A stretch of DNA of 64,000 bases from NCBI RefSeq assembly GCF_018446385.1, contig NC_056004.1:33114492-33178491 (forward strand). Reading direction: 5' to 3'. Numbering within the stretch: the first letter of the stretch is position 1; every line of letters starts with the position of its first letter. The DNA is from Zingiber officinale (lineage: Eukaryota > Streptophyta > Magnoliopsida > Zingiberales > Zingiberaceae). The translations under genes and the position numbers were made by a program. Below the pieces are notes generated by a model, which had not been told where the DNA came from, did no database searches, and saw nothing but the letters and a program-made list of their open reading frames with translations. Below are positions 22,791 through 34,369 of this stretch, piece after piece.

Positions 22791-24210
22791 TTTAGAAAAG
22801 GTAGGAAAATTATTTAACAAGTTAACAGAATATAGAGATTATAAAGAGGGATAAGTTGAGGTGGTAAATTCCCAAACCGAAAACCTTTCCCCTCGCCTTC
22901 TCCCTTCTGCGCGCGCGGCGTTCCTGTGCTCGGGCGGAAACGGAGCCGAGCCTAGGGCTTTATCTCCAGCAGCCGGCGAGGACCTTTCCCGTGAGATCTT
23001 CACGTTCTCAAGACCCCTTCAGCGAGGAGAAGGTGTAGACGCAAGAGATCGCTGAGATTTGGAGCTCACCCGAACCCTAGAAGCACTAGAAGGTTCCTCC
23101 TTCGACTGTGAGTCAAGGAAACGAAGGTAAGTGCTTACTCACCTGCAGAAGAGTAGTTTCGGATTCTCGTTTCTTTCTTGTTTTCGAATTGGCGTGAGTT
23201 CTTTTCGATTGGCCTCTTTCCGGATGTGTTTGTGAATTGGCTCGAGGTTTCACAGGGGTGCTTGCTCCTTTAGTTTGGATTCGAAATTTAGCTAGTGTTT
23301 GCTGTATGAAGGAAGCTCAATGTTCATCAGAAAGGTTTTCCGTGATTCTGTGGTGATCGAGTTATCTACAGTTGAGCTCAGTTCCGATTTCTTAACTGAA
23401 GGAATGAGACTTAGATTGGGTTTCTTATGAAGTTCTAGCTTTGGTCTAATGATGTTGTGCAGGTTCTTCCTTGAGATAGCATGGGTATATGGGAGAGATT
23501 TGGAATAGATATAGGTTCTTATGCATTTGGCTGTTTAATGTGAAGTTCTGCTCTTTTTTTTCAAGATGAGCATGGTTAAGGGAATCGTGGTCTTGATATC
23601 ATGATCATGTTTGTCTTCGATTTAGTTTGGGATAGCTTAATAGTATTGTACGGAATTATGCTGTAGGGTTGATTTTATTCTAGTTCCCCTTTCATGTGTA
23701 CAAGCTCTTAGTCGTCTCTTCCAAAAGTTGTTTTGTGAATCATATGTTGAATGACAGTATAGCTCCCCTACATGTTTGCATGTTTTAGTACATCACGAGT
23801 TAACCCTTGATAGCAGCCGTAACTTTTCCTTAGGCTTAGCTTGGTTGAAGATTTTGTTAAAGATGGTTGCTTTATGCACAGAATTAGGATTTGGGAGAGG
23901 TTAAGAATAGCATGCGTGAATTGCTTTCCTTTCTTCTGATTTCCATTGTAGCATGTTAAAGATTTTGTTAAAGTTTATATGCAGAATCTTGTTAAGTTTG
24001 TTTGCAGAATACTATGCAGATTTTATAAGAATAGTATGCAGATTTTATAAGAATAGTATGCAGATTTTTATAAGTATAGTATGCAGATTTTAGTTAAGCT
24101 TAGTATGTAGATTCATGTTAAGCTTGGTATGCAGATTTTTTTTGTTTAAGCATTTTTAGAATTTGTTTAAACATTTCAGCCTTGTAAGAAGCATTCTTTT
24201 ATTAGAAGAA

Positions 24211-24540
24211 TCAATCAAGACATTTTCTGGGATGGTGGTATGATCTGGGGACCTAAGCCCGGTGAGCGCGCCAGAATCAATTAAGATATGTTCTGGGATG
24301 GTGGTATGATCCGGGGACCTAAGCCCGGTGAGCGCGCCAGAATCAATTAAGATATGTTCTGGGATGGTGGTATGATCCGGGGACCTAAGCCCGGTGAGCG
24401 CGCCAGAATCAATTAAGATATGTTCTGGGATGGTGGTATGATCCGGGGACCTAAGCCCGGTGAGCGCGCCAGAATCATTTAAGATATATTCTGGGATGGT
24501 GGGATGATCCGGGGACCTAAGCCCGGTGAGCGCGCCAGAA
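24211..24540. repeat. 66-base tandem repeat, five copies
   Basis: Units start at 24211, 24277, 24343, 24409 and 24475, and each is exactly 66 bases. Each contains GGGATGGTGGTATGATCYGG and CCGGTGAGCGCGCCAGAA. The middle copies are nearly identical and the outer two differ by several bases. Confidence 0.95.
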
Positions 24541-25719
24541 TAGAGGGGAACTCCGGTCCTAAGATCGGACCCCTACCGACCTAGCGCTAGAGTAGTTGTT
24601 TGATCAACAACTTATGTTACGGTACTGCTAAGTGCAACTAGATCACCACAATAGTAGGTGTATAAGTACGCATGCAAGTATGTTCAAGTCATGTTCATGT
24701 TTATGCCTATGTTTATGTTTATGTTAGACTTGCTTACATGTTTAACATTTCAGTATGCTTTGTTCCTCTCGCTGTTAGGAGAGCATGAGTAGCTTACATG
24801 ATTAGCATTTCAGCCTATTTGATTCTTTTACTATTAGATAAGCATGAGCAGTCTTTAGTAAGCATTCAGTTTTAGCATGTTTTTATTTCAGTATATTCAC
24901 ATACATATCGAGTTTTTGTGAGTTAGATAGCGCTTACTAAGCATTTTGCTTATAGACTATGCTTCCTCTTACTGCAGATACAGGAAAGGAAAAGATATAG
25001 AAAGGAAGGCGACAAGGAGGTGTTCGAAGGATGTGTGATGCCAGGACTATGGAAGCCTTGGGACTAGGAAGGAAGTTTTAATTTTAGTTTCCGCATTTTA
25101 GTAATTAATAAACATTTGAGTTGTATCTTAAGTTCATGTCATTTGAGATTATCCTGTTGAGATTGCATGTAGGATGAGTTTAGTTTAGTAAGTAGATATT
25201 TGTGTGTTTGATACTTATTTAACTGCGTGGTTGATTGATATGTGTTCCAGCCGCTTGTGGCTGAGTATATATTGCATGTATTGTTAAATATGGTCACCGG
25301 TACAGGGGAGATTCTGCCGAAATTTTTTGGTAGGGTTTTTTCAAGGATTTTAATCATACCGGTTAAGTAGAGTTAGTAGTTAAGTAACGGTCATCCTTAG
25401 AGAGTAGTAGTAGTAAGAAGGGTGGTCGTTACATCCACCTCCAGGCCGAGCACCTCGTCCTGCTCCTCGCACTCTAGGCGATCAAGTTGTTGGACTCGAG
25501 CTATCCATGACGAGTCTCCTTCTGGAGGTCTCCGACTTGAGACGAGATGTGAGACAGGATATCTCCGACCTTCGACATGATCTATCCAGTTCCCGAGAGG
25601 ATGCCCGGACCCGTCACACTAAGCTGATCGAGATGTTACGTTCCTTGGGATCCAGACCACCCCCTTCTCATCTCGATAGACTTCATCATCACTATGTATA
25701 TTTAATTAGATCATTGTAG

Positions 25720-25943
25720 TTTGACCTTGACATTGACTTATGTTATTCTGGGTTACTCTGACTTAGGTATATCTCGACTTTGACAATAATTTATTCTGAT
25801 TTGTTTAATAGACTAGGATTACAAAAACTATTTTCAAATAGAGTGTTTTGAAATTCTAGGATAAAATCTTTATTTTAAAAAAAAAATAAAATTTTTCCAT
25901 TTCTAGAATTTTAAATTAGTTTTAGCCTTAGACTAGAACAATT
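25720..25943. other. 3' flank of the transposon-protein gene and target duplication CAATT
   Basis: AT-rich non-coding sequence of the old copia element. The last five bases, CAATT (25939-25943), are repeated at 35513-35517 beyond the young copia element. Confidence 0.7.
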
Positions 25944-27101
25944 TGTAGGACCGTTAGATTCGATAGAGGGGGGGTGAATATTGATTCGAAAAAACAAGAG
26001 ATTAAGCGCAGTGGAAAAGTAAAATAGACACAGTGGTTTTACTTCGTTCGGAGCCTGTGACGACTCCTACTCGAAGGCCCGTGGTCCTTGACCACTTTCG
26101 TTGGGCAATCACTAGCAATTCGGAATAATAATTACAAAAGAATCGTACAGAGAATGCTAATGAAACTGAAAAACAAATACCGACAAAAGGGAAAAGAACG
26201 GAGCGTAGTGTCGGAGCTTTGTTGGCGTCGCACTGAGCGTCGAGCAGCAAGACCAGCAGTAGAAGAGTTCTCAGCTTGATTGATTTCTGAAGCTCCTGCC
26301 TGGGGCTTCTTTTATATGCTATTCCGGGCGCCTGGATTCCTTCCGGGCGCCTGGAGTGTGACGTAACTGCTCAAACCAAGATGCTCCACGTGGCGATGAC
26401 TTGGCTGGATAAAATTCGCCTTCCGGGCGCCCGGACCTCCGGGCGCCCGGACCACCTTGTTCCAGAAAACTCCCTTTTCCTGCAAAACAAAGTTAGTCCG
26501 AGGCAAATGTATATCCTGTAAAACAGATTGTCAGCACAGTTGAGGTTCAATAGATAATTAAAAAGAGTATGACTTAGATTTCGTCTCTCCGAGACCGGAA
26601 TCTAGTCACGATCTTGACTTAGACATCCGAAATGGATCTAAGCCGGATCGACGCCTAATGTCCCCTTCCCGGGAACGCGTCCTCACAGTCACTCCCTTCC
26701 AGTGACTTACCTTTCTTACCTGCCAGACGTCTGGTCAGCCCGTCGACCAGTCTGGACTTCTCGCCAAGCGTCCGGTCAGCCCGTCGACCCGCTTGGACTT
26801 CTCGCCAGCTATCCGGTCAGCCCGTCGACCTAGCTGGACTTCTCGCCAAGCGTCCGGTCAGCCCGCTTGGACTTCTCGCCAGCTATCCGGTCAGCCCGTC
26901 GACCTAGCTAGACTTCTCGCCAAGCGTCCGGTCAGCCCGTCGACCCGCTTGGACTTCTCGCCAGCTATCCGGTCAGCCCGTCGACCTAGCTGGACTTTTC
27001 CTGCACACTTGATCAAAGTGTCAGACAACAACACAACTAACTTAACCTATTTGTCATTCATCAAAACCTGGGTTAGACCGTTAGTGCTACCCGCACCAAC
27101 A
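25944..27101 (-). repeat. 3' LTR of the young copia element
   Basis: It runs from TGTAGGACCG to CGCACCAACA on the plus strand and pairs with 34370-35512. It contains CCGGGCGCC palindromes (26325-26460), a TATA box on the minus strand (CATATAAAAG, about 26309-26320) and the stem-loop array at 26723-26993. Confidence 0.93.
26723..26993. repeat. Seven stem-loop units with alternating complementary arms
   Basis: Arms alternate: CCAGAC/GTCTGG (26723-26755), CCAAGCG/CGCTTGG (26764-26796), CCAGCTA/TAGCTGG (26805-26837), CCAAGCG/CGCTTGG with a shortened loop (26846-26870), and then CCAGCTA, CCAAGCG and CCAGCTA units again. The loop keeps TCCGGTCAGCCCGTCGACC. The other LTR carries the array at about 35132-35404. 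Confidence 0.88.
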
Positions 27102-27120
27102 ATCTCCCCCTTTTTGATGG
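27102..27120 (-). other. Polypurine tract of the young copia element
   Basis: ATCTCCCCCTTTTTGATGG reads CCATCAAAAAGGGGGAGAT on the element's strand, directly against the 3' LTR. Confidence 0.88.
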
Positions 27121-28255
27121 AATGACAACCTGGTTAAGTTAGTGAAAACATATGCAAGAAAACAACATGCATTTATGTGGTTGTAAAGTTTGTTAGTATG
27201 TATTTTCAAATTGGTTTAGCTAACTTAACTAACTTAACCACCTAACCCTCCTCCCCCTTTGGCATTCATAAAAAAAAATGAACAATGGTAAATAACCATA
27301 GTGAAGAGTTACTGTAACAGGTAATCAAATTTTGAAAGATAGCTAAGTTTGGTTCAAAATTTGAAAGATAAAAGTGCAATTTTTAACAACAAGTTAAAAA
27401 AAATTGTCAAGTTGACTTGGGGTAGACAAGTTGAGTTTTGAAAAGTTAAAGTTAATCAAGTTTAACTTTTCAAGCGTGTAGAAATTTTCAAGACAGGTTT
27501 TTCAAATTTACTTTTTATGTTTAAGTAACATTTAATTTTCAAAAAGGTAAAATTTTCAACTTCGATTTAAAACAAAGCAAAAAGTAAATTTTTCAAGAAA
27601 TAAAATTTTTGTCAAAATTAATTTTTAAGGCTAATTTTGGAAATAGTTAAATTTTCAAATCAGGTTTGAAAATTAGGTGGGATTAAACTTTCACATTTTT
27701 CAAATACTTAGTTAAATTTAACTTTTTTGTAAATCAATGTTCAAACATAGGTTAGGTTTTAAAAGGCATTTTCAAACATACAAAATTTGAGTTTATTCTC
27801 CCCCTGAACTTGATACTTACTCTAACCAGCTGTCTAACCAATTAGCTACTAATTGACTATCAGAATATAGTAGCTTTCACTTGGTTAGTCAGATTAAGTT
27901 AATTATAACTAGTCAGTGTTTGACTTGACTGATGAACTTTAATCTGATTAATGTCTGAATTGTATTTAACGTCCAGACTTATGTTGATGCACTGAAATAA
28001 GCATCTTAAGTCCAGACAGTTGGCCTATGCATCTCACCCCTTTCTATGTTTGTCAAACACAAGCAAGGTAAACCTAAGGTGTTGGTGAGATGCTCAAAAA
28101 CTAGTCCTATGGGTACATGCTTTCTAAGGATTCAAAACTAGTCTAAGGCCAAAACTGTTTTTGAAAATCTAAAAATGGAAAGTTTTGAAAACAATCAAAT
28201 TTGACTTATAATTTGAAAGAGTGATTTTTGAAAGCAATTTTGAAACTTAAAATTT
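27121..28255 (-). mobile_element. 3' untranslated region of the young copia element
   Basis: No gene. AT-rich sequence between the pol stop and the purine tract. A part of it (around 28010-28130) matches the old copia element's own 3' region (35518-35640) in opposite orientation, which shows the two are relatives. Confidence 0.7.
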
Positions 28256-31200
28256 CTAGTCTATTGAGCACATTCCTAATTTTCGGCGTAAGTTGCTAAA
28301 CTCACTTTCAGGGAGTGGTTTTGTGAAAATGTCAGCTAAATTTGATTTGGACTCAATGTATTTGAGTTCAATATCACCTTTAGTAACATGATCCCTGATA
28401 AAGTGGTGCCTAACTTCAATATGTTTGGTTCTTGAATGATGCACAGGGTTCTTGGTTAAGTTAATTGAACTTATATTGTCAATTAATACCTTTACATTTG
28501 TAATGTTTAAGTTGAAATCTTTTAGAGTATGCATCATCCATAGTAATTGTGCAACACATTCACCTATGGCTATGTATTCTGACTCAGTTGTAGATAGAGC
28601 AACACAATGTTGCTTTCTACTAAACCAGCTAACAAGTGATGAACCTAATAATTGGCATCCTCCACTTGTGCTCTTGCGGTCTAATTTACATCCAGCATAA
28701 TCTGAGTCAGAATACCCTATTAGTTCAAAATTATTGGTTCTAGGATACCAAATTCCTACATTTATTGTTCCTTTAAGATATCTAAAAATTCTTTTAACTT
28801 GTGTCAAGTGGGATTCCTTAGCACAAGTTTGGTATCGTGCACACATACTAACTGCAAATAAAATATCAGGTCGGCTTGCAGTTAAGTATAGTAGGCTACC
28901 TATTGCACTCCTATAATATTTTAGGTCAACTGATTTTCCATTTGGGTCATTATCTAAGATTGTGTTTACTGTCATAGGTGTTTTTATTTCTTTTGTATTT
29001 TCCATTCCGAATTTTTTAAGTAATTCTTTAGTGTATTTGTGTTGATAAATGTAATTTCCCTCATTTGTTTGTTTGATTTGTAATCCTAAGAAATATGTTA
29101 ATTTTCCTACTAGGCTCATTTCAAATTCTTTTTCCATTAGATTAATAAATTCCTCTAAAAAATCTAAATTTGTTGAACCAAATATTATATCATCTACATA
29201 AATTTGTGCAATAAATATGTTTGAATTTAATGATTTAACAAACAAGGTTGGGTCAATTTGACCTTGTTTGAATCCTTTAGATGTTAGGTAGGATGTTAGC
29301 CTTTCATACCATGCCCTGGGTGCTTGTTTAAGTCCATATAATGCTTTCTTTAACTTAAATACATAATCAGGGTGTTCTAGACTTTCAAACCCAGGTGGTT
29401 GACCTACATAAACTTCTTCTTTTATTAGTCCATTAAGAAAGGCAGACTTAACATCCATTTGGTATAGTTTGAACCCTTTATGGGCTGCATAACTTAGTAA
29501 CATTCTAATGGATTCTAATCTGGCTACTGGAGCATATGTTTCATCATAGTCAAGTCCTTCAACTTGACTAAATCCTTTGGCAACCAGCCTAGCCTTATTT
29601 CTGGTAATTTCCCCAGTTTCACTTAGTTTGTTTCTGAATACCCATTTTGTTTCTATTATTTTCTTATTCTTAGGTGGTGGAACTAGGTCCCAGACCTCAT
29701 TACGCTCAAATTGGGCTAGTTCTTCTTGCATAGCTATTATCCAATCTGGGTCTAGTAGGGATTCATCCACAGTTTTGGGTTCAATTTTTGAGATTAATGA
29801 AATTTGACTTAGGTTTCTAAAGGATGATCTGGTTTGAACTCTTAAGTCTGGGTCACCGATTATTTGATCAATTGGATGATTTGGGTTAACCCTTATTGTT
29901 CTAGGAGGTTGATTCTCTTGATGTTGTTCCTCTTCTTCATGACTTAGAGTTTGGTTGGTTTCTGGAACAAACTCAGGTGTTTGTGTAGATTCTATGTCTT
30001 GTTTAGTTTCTTCAAACTTTACATTAGTAGTTTCTTCAATTTTTAAGGTAACCTTATTGTAAATTCTGTAGCCTCTACTATTTAGGGAATATCCTACAAA
30101 AATTCCATTTTCAATTTTAGAGGTGAATTTTCCTAAGTGTTCTCTTGTATTTAAGATGAAAACTGGGCACCCAAATACCTTAAAATATTTTATATTTGGT
30201 TGTTTATTATAAAATAGTTCGAAGAACGTTTTGTTATGAGTTTTATTTATTGTTGTTCTGTTCTGGACATAGCTGTACTAACAGCTTCTGCCCAAAAGTA
30301 TTTAGGTAGGTTATACTCATTTAACATTGTTCTAGAAGCTTCAAGTAAGGTTCTATTTTTTCTTTCTACAATTCCATTTTGTTGGGGGGTTTTAGGGCAT
30401 GAGAACTCATGATGGTAACCGTTTTCTAGACAAAAACTGTTAAAGTGGTGATTTTTAAATTCTCCCCCGTTGTCACTCCTAATTCTTTTAATTTTAATAT
30501 CTTTTTCGTTTTCAATCTGTTTGCAAAAATTTGAAAAAATTTCAAAAGTTTCATCTTTATGTTTTAAGAATTTGACCCAAGTAAACCTAGAATAATCGTC
30601 TATAATTACTAAGCAATATAAGTTTCCATTTATAGATTTGACTCCATGGGAGTCAAAAAGGTCTAAATGTAGAAGTTCTAAGATTGAGGTAGTTTGTGGT
30701 TGATTTGTTTGTTTGTGGGTTGATTTAGTTTGTTTGCCTTGTTGACAAGCGTTACATATGGTTGAATCTAAGTTAGGTAACTTTGGTAATCCTTTTACAA
30801 GTCCATTTAGTTTACTTATATTTCTAAAGTTGGTGTGAGACATCCTCCTATGCCATAACCAAGTTTCTTCTTTTTGTGTTAAATAATACTTAATGGAAGA
30901 AATGGTTAAGTTGATGACATAGATGTTGTCTTTTCTAAAACCTTTTAGGCTTACGGTAGAATTATCTAGATGTTTGATTGAGCATTCTGTAGATAGAAAT
31001 TTGACCTTATACCTAGTATCACACAATTGACTTATACTTAGAAGATTGTATTTAAAGTTTTCAACAAGTAAGACATTTGTAATTATAAAGTCTAATTTTA
31101 ATTCAATATTACCTATACCAATTACCTTGAGTTTGCCGTTGTTTCCAAAGGCAACTGTTCCTAGGCTTTTGTAAGTGAGTTGAGTAAACTTGGTGTGATC

Positions 31201-31260
31201 TCCAGTCATATGTTTGGAGCAACCACTGTCCAAAATCCACTTGGTTTCCTACAGTAAGTA
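28256..31260 (-). pseudogene. Copia pol: protease, integrase, reverse transcriptase, RNase H, with one frameshift
   Basis: The order is typical of Ty1/copia. The protease site reads LDSGCSKHMTG. The GAG-pre-integrase zinc motif (HRRMSHTNF..CNACQQGK) follows. The integrase core has DLFDSHG, IIDDYSRFTW and SDNGGEF..QNGIVERKNRT, so the D,D,E residues are present. Reverse transcriptase has [19 protein letters not shown] and the catalytic IYVDDIIFG. RNase H has GYSDSDYAG and ends with [12 protein letters not shown]. Near 30270 the reading breaks in EAVSTA: four bases seem lost compared with the expected frame, and the second part (open from 28256 to beyond 29770) lies in another frame. Without this lesion pol would be complete. 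Confidence 0.93.
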
Positions 31261-31309
31261 GGATTTAAAGTGAGTCTTTTGAGCATGTATTAATTTAAGT
31301 TTAAAATTA

Positions 31310-31930
31310 AGATTTTGAAATTAATTTTTAAGTTAAACTTTTGAAACTAATTTTTAAGTTAAAATTAAAAATTTTGAAATTAATTTTTAAAGTTAAAATT
31401 AAAAATTTTGAAATTAATTTTTAAGTTAAAATTAAAATTAATTTTTAAAGTTAAAATTAAAATTTTGAAATTAATTTTTAAGTTAAAATTAAAATTTTGA
31501 AATTAATTTTTTAAGTTAAAATTAAAATTTTGAGATTAATTTTTAAGTTTAAAATTAAAAATTTTGAAATTAATTTTTAAAGTTAAAATTAAAATTTTGA
31601 AATTAATTTTTAAGTTAAAAAAAATTTGAAATTAATTTTTAAGTTAAAATTGAAAATTTTGAAATTAATTTTTAAGGTAAAATTAAAATTAATTTTTTAA
31701 AGTTAAAATTAAAATTTTGAAATTAATTTTTAAGTTAAAATTGAAATTAATTTTTGAGTTAAAATTAAAAATTTTGAAATTAATTTTTAAGTTAAAATTA
31801 AAATCAATTTTTAAAGTTAAAATTAAAATCAATTTTTAAAGTTAAAATTAAAATTTTAAAATTAATTTTTAAGTTAAAATTAAAATTAATTTTTAAAGTT
31901 AAAATTAAAATTTTGAAATTAATTTTTAAG
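31310..31930. repeat. AT-rich minisatellite between gag and pol
   Basis: Some fifteen to twenty imperfect copies of TTTTGAAATTAATTTTTAAGTTAAAATTAAAA occur in a row. It occupies the same place as the AT array 17280-18345 of the old copia element. Confidence 0.9.
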
Positions 31931-31934
31931 CCTT

Positions 31935-32452
31935 ATTCATCTCACCCGAACTATATTATTAATCAGGGAATCCTATGATTTTGTGAGATGAAATTGGTTT
32001 GATTACAGACTTTTGGTTTAACTTGTGTTAGATTCAGATTTAGCTTTGGTTTCCACAAATAGGCATTCTTCGGATAAACTTCTAAGCTTGGTGAGTCACA
32101 AGGACATCATTAGAAGTAACCAACCTTTCGAGGTTTTCCGAATAGTCCTATCCACGGAACTTAGTACTAAATCTTGGTCTAATTGGTTAGGATTCGTTTA
32201 AGGGTAGCTTTGGTCAGTTCCACTTGGCCAAATGCACCAGATCGAAACCATATCTTTCTAGACATGCGATGCTCAAGTTTCCCTAACGTACTATCATCCC
32301 AAAATTTCACCAATACCATGATTCAAGTTAAACTTTGTCTCTAATTCTAATTGCCCTGCCGGGTTTGTTAGTTTTGGGTTACCCTGTCGGGTAAGTTAGT
32401 TTTGGAGGTGCCAGCTATTCTGGAGCCTCCCCCTGAATTATTGGCCATTAAT
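31935..32452 (-). mobile_element. Gag-pol linker of the young copia element
   Basis: Non-coding sequence that matches 16761-17279 in opposite orientation, with CCCGRCAGGGTAA-type repeats near 32350-32390. No frame of note. Confidence 0.65.
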
Positions 32453-34129
32453 TTAAGTTTTAATTTTAGGCTTGTGTCGATTCTTTTTATAGTTATAGTT
32501 AACTTGGTGATAATTTTGTTGTTTCTTAAACTGTTTAGATTTTGAATTTGATTTAGGTTTGTGTTTTGGATTTTGGTTTGGTTTATTTAATTTTATATAA
32601 TGTATTTTTTCTTTAGGTATATAATATTGATTAAGTCCTACTTGCGTGGTCAGACACGCTTTCGGAACCCAAGCTAAATTGGTTGACTTGTATTGGGTTA
32701 TTAATGATTTGAAGGTTTTATTTGAATTCGACTTATATCCTAGTCCGGTTTTATTATAACATGCTTTTTGATTATTTAGGATTAAGTCTAGATTTTTTGA
32801 TCTTGTTGTAAATTTTTCTAGCATTTCTTTTAAATCTTTAACATCATTTTTTAACGATAGATTTTCCTCTTCAAGTGTTAGATCTTGAGTTGGATTCGAA
32901 TTTTTTAATTGTTCCTTGAGGTTTTGATTTTCCTCAAGAAGTGATTTGTTTTCATTTTCTAATTTAGTTAATTTACTATTTAAACAGGAAATAATTCTAA
33001 AAATTTTTTTGTTTAAATTAAAGTATACCTCATTCGGGCCTTCGGAAACGAGTACGGACTCGTGGCTTGTTTCGGGTTCAGACCCGTCTTCATCTTCCGA
33101 CTCGTTTTCTGTTTCGGCTTCGCGGGCCATCAGTGCGAGGTGGCTTTGATGTTTCTGCTCTTCTTCCTCCGATTCGTCCGAGGAGTCGTCCCACGTTGCT
33201 TTGAGTGCCTTCTTTTTGGTTGGCTTTGGTTTGTCGAACTTTAGTTTTGGACATTCGTTCTTGTAATGTCCCTTTTTGTTGCAGCCGTAGCAAGTCACGT
33301 TCTTCTGTTCTGAGGGAGAGCTGATCTTTTGAAGATCCTTTTTGCTGAAGCTCCTCTTTCTCCTGGTGAACATTTTTCTTACCAAGTTCACCAGGTGTTC
33401 TTCGTCTTCAGAATCTTGATCGGAGTCTTCTTCAAGTTCAGGCTTGCTTTTCTTTTCTTTGGAGGAACCTGCAAATAGTGCTATACCTTTCTCGGCTCCA
33501 GCGTTAGTTTGTTCGTGTAATTCTAATTCACAAAACAGCTCATCTAATTTTAAGTTAGAAAGATTCTTAGAAATTTTGTAGGCATCCACTATTGATGCCC
33601 ACAAACTATTACGTGGAAAAGCGTTTAAAGCGTACCTTATTAAGTCTCTGTTCTCCATTTGGTGGCCTATCGCATGAAGCACGTTAAGGATGTCCTTGAT
33701 CCTCGCGTGTAGTTGATTCGCTGTTTCTCCTTCCTGCATTTTTATATTAAAAATTTTATTTAGAAGCAGGTCTCATTTTGTTACCTTAGCGTCGCTCGTT
33801 CCCTCGTGCAGTTCGATCAGCTTGTCCCATAGCTCTTTAGCATTTTTGTGTGGACCGACTCTGTTCAGTTCTTCTCTTGTCAATCCGCACTGTAGAGTGT
33901 TGATCGCTTTATTTTCTGTTGATACTTTTTTCTTGAGATCTGCTGTCCAGTCTTCAGGATCCACTAGATTCCCGGCGTTGTCCATTGGAATTTTGTAAGG
34001 TTTCGTAATGCTCATCCACTGGTCGAAGTCTGTTTTGAGGTAGACCTCCATGCGCTTCTTCCAGTAAGGGAAGTCGTCCCCGTTGAAGAGTGGAGGTCGC
34101 ACTGTGCTGAATCCTTCTTGTTGGGACAT
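32453..34129 (-). pseudogene. Copia gag with one nonsense codon
   Basis: The frame starts MSQQEGFSTVRPPLFNG (ATG at 34129) and shows the UBN2-type capsid region (YWKKRMEVYLKT, LNTLQCGLT..LNRVG, ELWDKLIELHEGT). It continues in the same frame after a single TGA at 33773-33775, where the relative at 15430 has a sense codon (KHDMLLNK). It then runs through an acidic linker, one knuckle CYGCNKKGHYKNEC, a coiled-coil-like stretch (LNSKLTKLENENKSLLEEN) and a basic tail. The stop is a likely C-to-T change. Gag would form the particle that carries the RNA. Confidence 0.92.
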
Positions 34130-34355
34130 TCTGTGCACAGGTAAATAACCAAAAAAAATATCCCAAGACTTGATCTTGGATTAGTAGTGCGGGAAGAGAA
34201 AAATAAAAAAAATCTAGATTCGTGTTGCACTAATTTAAATTGATTAGAGAAATATTAAGTTAACGAAACACCAGTTTTAAAATTAATTATTGAAAAAAAC
34301 AAAAACAATTCACCCCCTGTCTGATTGGTGGTTGCACCAAATCAGAGCGGTACCT

Positions 34356-34367
34356 GCTCTGATACCA
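34356..34367 (-). other. Primer binding site of the young copia element
   Basis: The minus strand reads TGGTATCAGAGC, two bases inside the 5' LTR. Confidence 0.92.
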
Positions 34368-34369
34368 CT

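Larger units (their letters stand above)
22379..25433 (+). mobile_element. Solo gypsy LTR, 3.1 kb
   Basis: It runs from TGTAACACCCC to GGTCGTTACA and is flanked by TCCAC at 22374-22378 and 25434-25438. Its ends resemble those of the solo LTR 10381-12751, but the middle differs. It contains two antisense tRNA-like blocks, a TATAAAGAGG box near 22838 and a five-copy tandem repeat. It interrupts the transposon-protein gene. Confidence 0.87.
18644..25719 (+). pseudogene. Putative plant transposon protein (PTP-domain type), in three pieces
   Basis: Exon 1 is the eight bases 18644-18651. An intron with GT..AG ends (18652-18732) follows, and splicing gives MPRKRSRSGAGPSIA, a basic start that I know from plant proteins annotated as putative plant transposon protein. 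Piece one (18733-19212) then reads FPIDELRIRFE and on to CPLQCYPLRDLPFCDPYSHI. Piece two (21899-22378) continues LSTRDIAIMRPFHSFLLYGLCHRL, and piece three (25434-25719) is a heptad-like tail (VSDLRRDVRQDISDLRHDL). Two in-frame stops (near 18862 and 19073), a frameshift near 22265 and two solo LTRs inactivate it. The frame is continuous across both target duplications. The function of the family is not known to me. Confidence 0.7.

Noticed and set aside
24211..24540. Regular repeats as a CRISPR array
   Set aside because: The 66-base units follow one another without unique spacers, and the setting is a plant LTR.
26793..27125. Open frame with repeated SARRPSWTS-type words
   Set aside because: It is the translation of the stem-loop array in the LTR. 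The same frame recurs in the other LTR (35204-35590) and has no protein features.
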